Shown here piece after piece: positions 14,296 to 17,258 of a stretch of DNA of 17,258 nt (positions are counted from its first letter, which is position 1; every line of letters starts with the position of its first letter). Both the position numbers and the translations under genes were made by a program. Under the pieces are notes generated by a model, which was not told the DNA's origin, ran no database searches, and saw only the letters and a program-made list of their open reading frames with translations. The stretch is from CAYMCV01 sp964389005 (lineage in GTDB: Bacteria > Bacillota > Clostridia > Lachnospirales > Lachnospiraceae): NCBI GenBank assembly GCA_964389005.1, contig CAYMCV010000052.1:1-17258 (forward strand), given 5' to 3'.

Positions 14296-15252
14296 CTATT
14301 GCTTTTTTACATGCTCGTGCGTAAAAATGTGATCCGAGCAATACTCATAATTACCGTCACATTTCGAGCAAAAACGAAATGACAGATTTGCATCATCCAT
14401 CTCCGTTCTGCCGCAAATTGCGCACTTATGCCTGCTGACGTTGGAAGAAGCCTGTCGAACTTTTGCTTTGAATTCATGCTGTCGCTTCACCTGTTTCGGG
14501 CTACGAATCATCGGTGATTTAAATAGTAAGAAACATATAAGTGTGTTCAACAGCGAACTTCCGATGATGCATAAAGTCACGATACCGTAAACTATTGTCC
14601 ATGCGCCGCCATGATAGAAAGAAGCCAGAATCTGGTATCCCATCAATACTACATAAATAATCCCCATAACTTTCATCTTAATCGGCAATACGAAGAACAG
14701 ATATACCTTCATATCCGGATACATAATCGCAAACGCCAAAAAGATGGACATGTTGACGTAATAAGTACTAAAGCCTGAGAAAATCGAAGCATAGAAAAAG
14801 CTACCGCCGTATAACGATAGTTTATCAGGGCTTAATAATCCCAAATAGATAGATTCGTACTCAGCAATCTCTGCCGGGTTCATTCCAATTACAAAATAGA
14901 GATACAAAATAAAACTTCCGATAACTGTAAATAGAAATCCCGAAAACATATACACATTGAAACGGAAGGTTCCCCACGTTCGCTCCAGTGTACGCCCAAG
15001 TGAATAATAAAAATACAGCATTATCAACGTCAGAAAATCAAACCCCTCCGGCGGAACCAGAATCCAACTGAACAGTCGCCATATCTGTCCGTGACAAATG
15101 GCATATGGATTCAATGTCAAAAGCATTAAAAACTCCGGCTTTACAAACTGAATCAAATATCCAAAAGCATAGCAAATAATCAACAACAATGGTAAATTGC
15201 TGATTGCATACTTCCCATATTTTCGTTCCATCTTGAGAAAAAATTTCTGCAT
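14296..15252 (-). CDS. Rhomboid-fold membrane protein, probably non-catalytic, with C-terminal zinc-ribbon tail
   Basis: The product has about six hydrophobic helices followed by a soluble tail. Numbering is from the upstream ATG at 15262-15264. The rhomboid signature after the first helix is present (HGQIWRLFSWILVPP, 58-72). The helix pair MYPDMKVYLFFVLPIKMKV (181-199) corresponds to the FPxxxVxxFFxIPxK stretch of rhomboids. The GxSG serine motif expected just before it is missing; that place reads YYVNMSIF (168-175). A late HGG (218-220) may be the remains of the His site. The tail has C281-x2-C284 and C299-x2-C302, with C309, H312, H316 and H318 close by, so one or two zinc sites are likely. 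I chose the ATG at 15250-15252 because GGAG lies six bases upstream; the ATG four codons earlier has no such site. The gene sits between metA and the sigma-like gene. Confidence 0.85.
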   Translation of the reverse strand: MQKFFLKMERKYGKYAISNLPLLLIICYAFGYLIQFVKPEFLMLLTLNPYAICHGQIWRLFSWILVPPEGFDFLTLIMLYFYYSLGRTLERTWGTFRFNVYMFSGFLFTVIGSFILYLYFVIGMNPAEIAEYESIYLGLLSPDKLSLYGGSFFYASIFSGFSTYYVNMSIFLAFAIMYPDMKVYLFFVLPIKMKVMGIIYVVLMGYQILASFYHGGAWTIVYGIVTLCIIGSSLLNTLICFLLFKSPMIRSPKQVKRQHEFKAKVRQASSNVSRHKCAICGRTEMDDANLSFRFCSKCDGNYEYCSDHIFTHEHVKKQ

Positions 15253-15300
15253 TATATTCTCCATTCATTTCATTTTACTTTTGCTGAAAGTTCATCGTGA

Positions 15301-16206
15301 TTACAGTTCAAACGGTGTAACCTGATATACATAATAGTTGAGCCAATTACTGTACAAATTGCTGCTCTGCGCTCTCCACTGCAACAACGGTCTCTGTGTC
15401 GGATCGTTGTTCGGATAGTAGTTCACCGGAATCTCCGAATTAATTCCCTTGTTCGTGTCGCGCACATACTCCTCATGCAGCGTATACCTGTCATACTCCG
15501 GATGTCCCAGCAAAAAGATCTGCTTTCCTGATTTATCCAGTATCAGAAAGACCCCCGCCTCATCCGACTCCGCCATAATCATCAGATTCTCGTGTTGCAG
15601 AATGTCTTCTCTCTTCACCTGCGAATAGCGGCTGTGCGGCACCATGAAAATATCGTCAAAGCCGCGCACCAATGGTTCTTTGCGATTCATTACATTATGC
15701 GGATACACGCCTGATATTTTCTTGTCTAATTGATATTTCGGTATGCCATAATGATAAAAGAGACCTGCCATTGCGCCCCAGCAGACATGCATTGTTGAAG
15801 TGACATTTGTCTTCGTCCACTCCATAATCTCGCACATCTCGTCCCAATAATCCACTTCTTGATATTCCAAATTTTCAACCGGTGCGCCGGTAATAATCAA
15901 GCCATCTAATTTCTGCTCTTTGATTTGGTCAAATGTGGTATAAAATTGGTTCATATGACTTGCCGAGGTATTCTGTGAAACATGGCTTTTGACATGCAGA
16001 AATGTTACATCCACCTGTAACGGCGAATTGGATAGAAGACGCAACATCTGTAATTCGGTTTCCTGTTTCAACGGCATGAGATTCAGTATGCCCACCTTCA
16101 ACGGACGAATATCCTGATGCATGGCGCGAAATTCATCCATAACAAATATATTCTCCCGTTCCAGCGTCTCTAATACAGGCAAATCACTTTGTGTCTTAAT
16201 CGGCAT
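15301..16206 (-). CDS. metAA: Homoserine O-acetyltransferase of the MetA family
   Basis: MetA acylates homoserine, the first step committed to methionine, in the cytoplasm. From the ATG at 16204-16206 the protein has 301 residues and starts MPIKTQSDLPVLETLERENI in the family style. With this numbering the nucleophile is Cys142 (HVCWGAMAG) and the other catalytic residues are His235 and Glu237 (GHPEYDRY), as in characterised MetA. Residue 111 is Glu (TGAPVENLEY). In the MetA family Glu111 goes with acetyl-CoA and Gly111 with succinyl-CoA, so acetyl transfer is inferred. A longer frame begins 36 bases upstream, but AGAGG eight bases before the chosen ATG and the residue numbering both favour the shorter form. 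The gene has its own promoter and a leader of about 47 bases, too short for a SAM riboswitch. It is followed by the rhomboid-like gene after 48 bases without a terminator. Confidence 0.96.
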   Translation of the reverse strand: MPIKTQSDLPVLETLERENIFVMDEFRAMHQDIRPLKVGILNLMPLKQETELQMLRLLSNSPLQVDVTFLHVKSHVSQNTSASHMNQFYTTFDQIKEQKLDGLIITGAPVENLEYQEVDYWDEMCEIMEWTKTNVTSTMHVCWGAMAGLFYHYGIPKYQLDKKISGVYPHNVMNRKEPLVRGFDDIFMVPHSRYSQVKREDILQHENLMIMAESDEAGVFLILDKSGKQIFLLGHPEYDRYTLHEEYVRDTNKGINSEIPVNYYPNNDPTQRPLLQWRAQSSNLYSNWLNYYVYQVTPFEL

Positions 16207-16259
16207 TCTGCTGTCCTCTTTCTTAATTATTATATTCCGCACGGTAATACATAGAAATG

Positions 16260-16289
16260 ATTATAACATTTTGACTGCTTAGAGGTCAA
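16260..16289 (-). promoter_or_regulatory. Extended -10 promoter of metA, with a dyad at the -35
   Basis: TTGACC (16284-16289) lies inside the last codons of ligA and is followed after 18 bases by TATAAT (16260-16265), preceded by TGT to give a full extended -10. TTGAC at the -35 is repeated inverted as GTCAA nine bases later (16270-16274), which could be an operator for a methionine-pathway regulator. Transcription should start near 16253. Confidence 0.78.
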
Positions 16290-17258
16290 TGCGTTTTGTT
16301 CCCTCAATATGGTAAATTTCTGTGAACTCCTCTTCGGATATGATGGGAATCCCCAATTCTTTTGCCTTCTTATTTTTAGAAGAGGACGAAAGAACATCAT
16401 TGTTGATCAGACAGTCTGTGTTGCCGGTCACGCTCCCACTGACTTTACCGCCGCGAGCCTCGATTGCTTCCTTCAGTTCACTGCGATCTGCAAATTTGTT
16501 CAAACTTCCGGTTATGACAAAAACCTTTCCCGACAATACTTGGGGCTTCGTTTCTTCACGAAGTAAATGAAGTTCTTGCATCAATTCCGACAATTGTCTG
16601 CAATTATTATCCTGTCTGAAATAATCGCAAAACGCTTCCGCAATGACTTCTCCGATACCGTCAATCTGTGCCAAATCTTCCGGTTTTGCATCCTGTATGG
16701 CCATCAAATCGTCACCGTACGCCTTGGAAATAAGTTTGGCCGTCGCCGGTCCGATATTGGCAATTCCCAATGCAAAAATCAACTTGGGAACTGTAACTTC
16801 CCTTGCTTTATTAATAGATGCAATCAAATTCTCGTAGGATTTCTCACCAAGCCCCTCCATCACCACGATTTCATCGCGATACCGACTCAACCGGAAAATA
16901 TCAACAAATTCATGTATCAGATTGGCTGAAATTAACTTTTCAAGCGTGGATTCCGATAATCCTTCGACATTGAGCGCATCCCGACTCACAAAATGTGCAA
17001 ATGCCTTGACTTTTTTTACCGGACAAATCGGATTGGGGCAAAACAAGTACTGGATTTCATTCTCGTTGCTGATTGTCGTTTCCGCTCCGCATACCGGGCA
17101 ATTTGTCGGTATTTCAATGTTGTTACTGCCTGTGAGATTCTCAGCAATCTGCGGAATAATCATATTTGCTTTGTATACCGTAACGCTGTCTCCGATTCCC
17201 AATTTGAGCGAACGCATCACGCTGATGTTGTGGACGCTTGCACGACTGACTGTTGTAC
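16279..17258 (-). CDS. ligA: NAD-dependent DNA ligase LigA (C-terminal half; truncated by window edge)
   Basis: LigA seals nicks in DNA using NAD+. The window holds about 326 C-terminal residues; the adenylation domain with the catalytic Lys lies beyond 17258. The frame enters with TTVSRASVHN (encoded at about 17227-17256), which is the start of the OB-fold domain, and continues IGDSVTVYKANMIIPQI. A four-Cys zinc finger follows (CPVC, then CPNPIC), then helix-hairpin-helix repeats (LGIANIGPATAKLI; QIDGIGEVIAEAF) and a C-terminal BRCT domain starting at LSGKVFVITGSLNKF. The BRCT contains a Ser/Asn-rich insertion-like stretch (INNDVLSSSSKNKKAKELGIP). The true start is outside the window; the GTG at 17218-17220 is internal. 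The metA promoter overlaps the 3' end. Confidence 0.97.
   Translation of the reverse strand, partial: TTVSRASVHNISVMRSLKLGIGDSVTVYKANMIIPQIAENLTGSNNIEIPTNCPVCGAETTISNENEIQYLFCPNPICPVKKVKAFAHFVSRDALNVEGLSESTLEKLISANLIHEFVDIFRLSRYRDEIVVMEGLGEKSYENLIASINKAREVTVPKLIFALGIANIGPATAKLISKAYGDDLMAIQDAKPEDLAQIDGIGEVIAEAFCDYFRQDNNCRQLSELMQELHLLREETKPQVLSGKVFVITGSLNKFADRSELKEAIEARGGKVSGSVTGNTDCLINNDVLSSSSKNKKAKELGIPIISEEEFTEIYHIEGTKRIDL

Noticed and set aside
13097..15252. Phage defence or toxin-antitoxin module
   Set aside because: None of the three proteins has a nuclease, NTPase, toxin or antitoxin signature, and the surroundings are core genes with no mobile element.
16207..16242. ATG start extending MetA by 12 residues
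   Set aside because: Family numbering (Glu111, Cys142, His235) and the ribosome binding site both fit the later ATG, and the extension overlaps the predicted leader.
16207..16278. SAM riboswitch before metA
   Set aside because: The transcribed leader is about 47 bases with no four-way junction elements, too short for any SAM class I expect.
1..17258. CRISPR array, insertion sequences, tRNA or rRNA genes, prophage
   Set aside because: I saw no regularly spaced direct repeats, transposase frames, cloverleaf genes or rRNA sequence on either strand.

Overview
The window looks like a chromosomal core segment of a low-to-moderate GC Firmicute, most likely an anaerobic member of the Lachnospiraceae (Clostridia). 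The reasons are the gene order era-yqzL-recO next to glyS, the DUF4349 lipoprotein, the M16C peptidase, a MetA of the acetyltransferase type, the strong AGGAGG-like ribosome binding sites, and the TTGACA/TGnTATAAT-type promoters. Every gene I can support is on the minus strand, so transcription runs from the right end (17258) to the left end (1). Both end genes are cut by the window. I see no rRNA, tRNA, mobile element, CRISPR array, phage gene or attachment site.

In transcription order the layout is as follows. (1) The C-terminal half of NAD-dependent DNA ligase LigA. (2) A clear extended -10 promoter whose -35 lies in the end of ligA, driving metA (homoserine O-acetyltransferase by its Glu111). 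Three genes follow at short spacing: a rhomboid-fold membrane protein without a recognisable catalytic serine and with a C-terminal zinc-ribbon tail, a truncated sigma-70-like protein (regions 1.1, 1.2 to 2.2 and 3, with no 2.4 or 4), and a 133-residue protein of unknown function. (3) A second extended -10 promoter driving a large c-di-GMP protein with two membrane segments, a degenerate GGDEF, an apparently intact EAL phosphodiesterase and a C-terminal domain of about 330 residues with eight [GAS]-I-G repeats spaced 27 to 31 residues apart. It is followed by a 9-bp hairpin. (4) An M16C zinc peptidase of the PreP/Cym1 type. (5) A cluster of a DUF4349 lipoprotein, the Era GTPase (ATGA overlap), a YqzL-like small protein, RecO and the polytopic YfhO-family membrane protein. 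(6) A consensus TTGAAA-N17-TATAAT promoter whose -35 overlaps the yfhO stop, driving a small lipoprotein and then glycyl-tRNA synthetase.

Most of the region is housekeeping: ligation, recombinational repair, 30S ribosome maturation, methionine synthesis and tRNA charging. The parts that deserve attention are the EAL protein with its apparently cytoplasmic beta-solenoid-like domain, the pseudo-rhomboid and sigma-fragment pair, and a small family of related short elements in the intergenic regions at 6990-7060, 10081-10115 and possibly 13069-13089. The window has no gene-free stretch longer than 300 bases; the longest gaps are 10024-10219 and 6961-7101.
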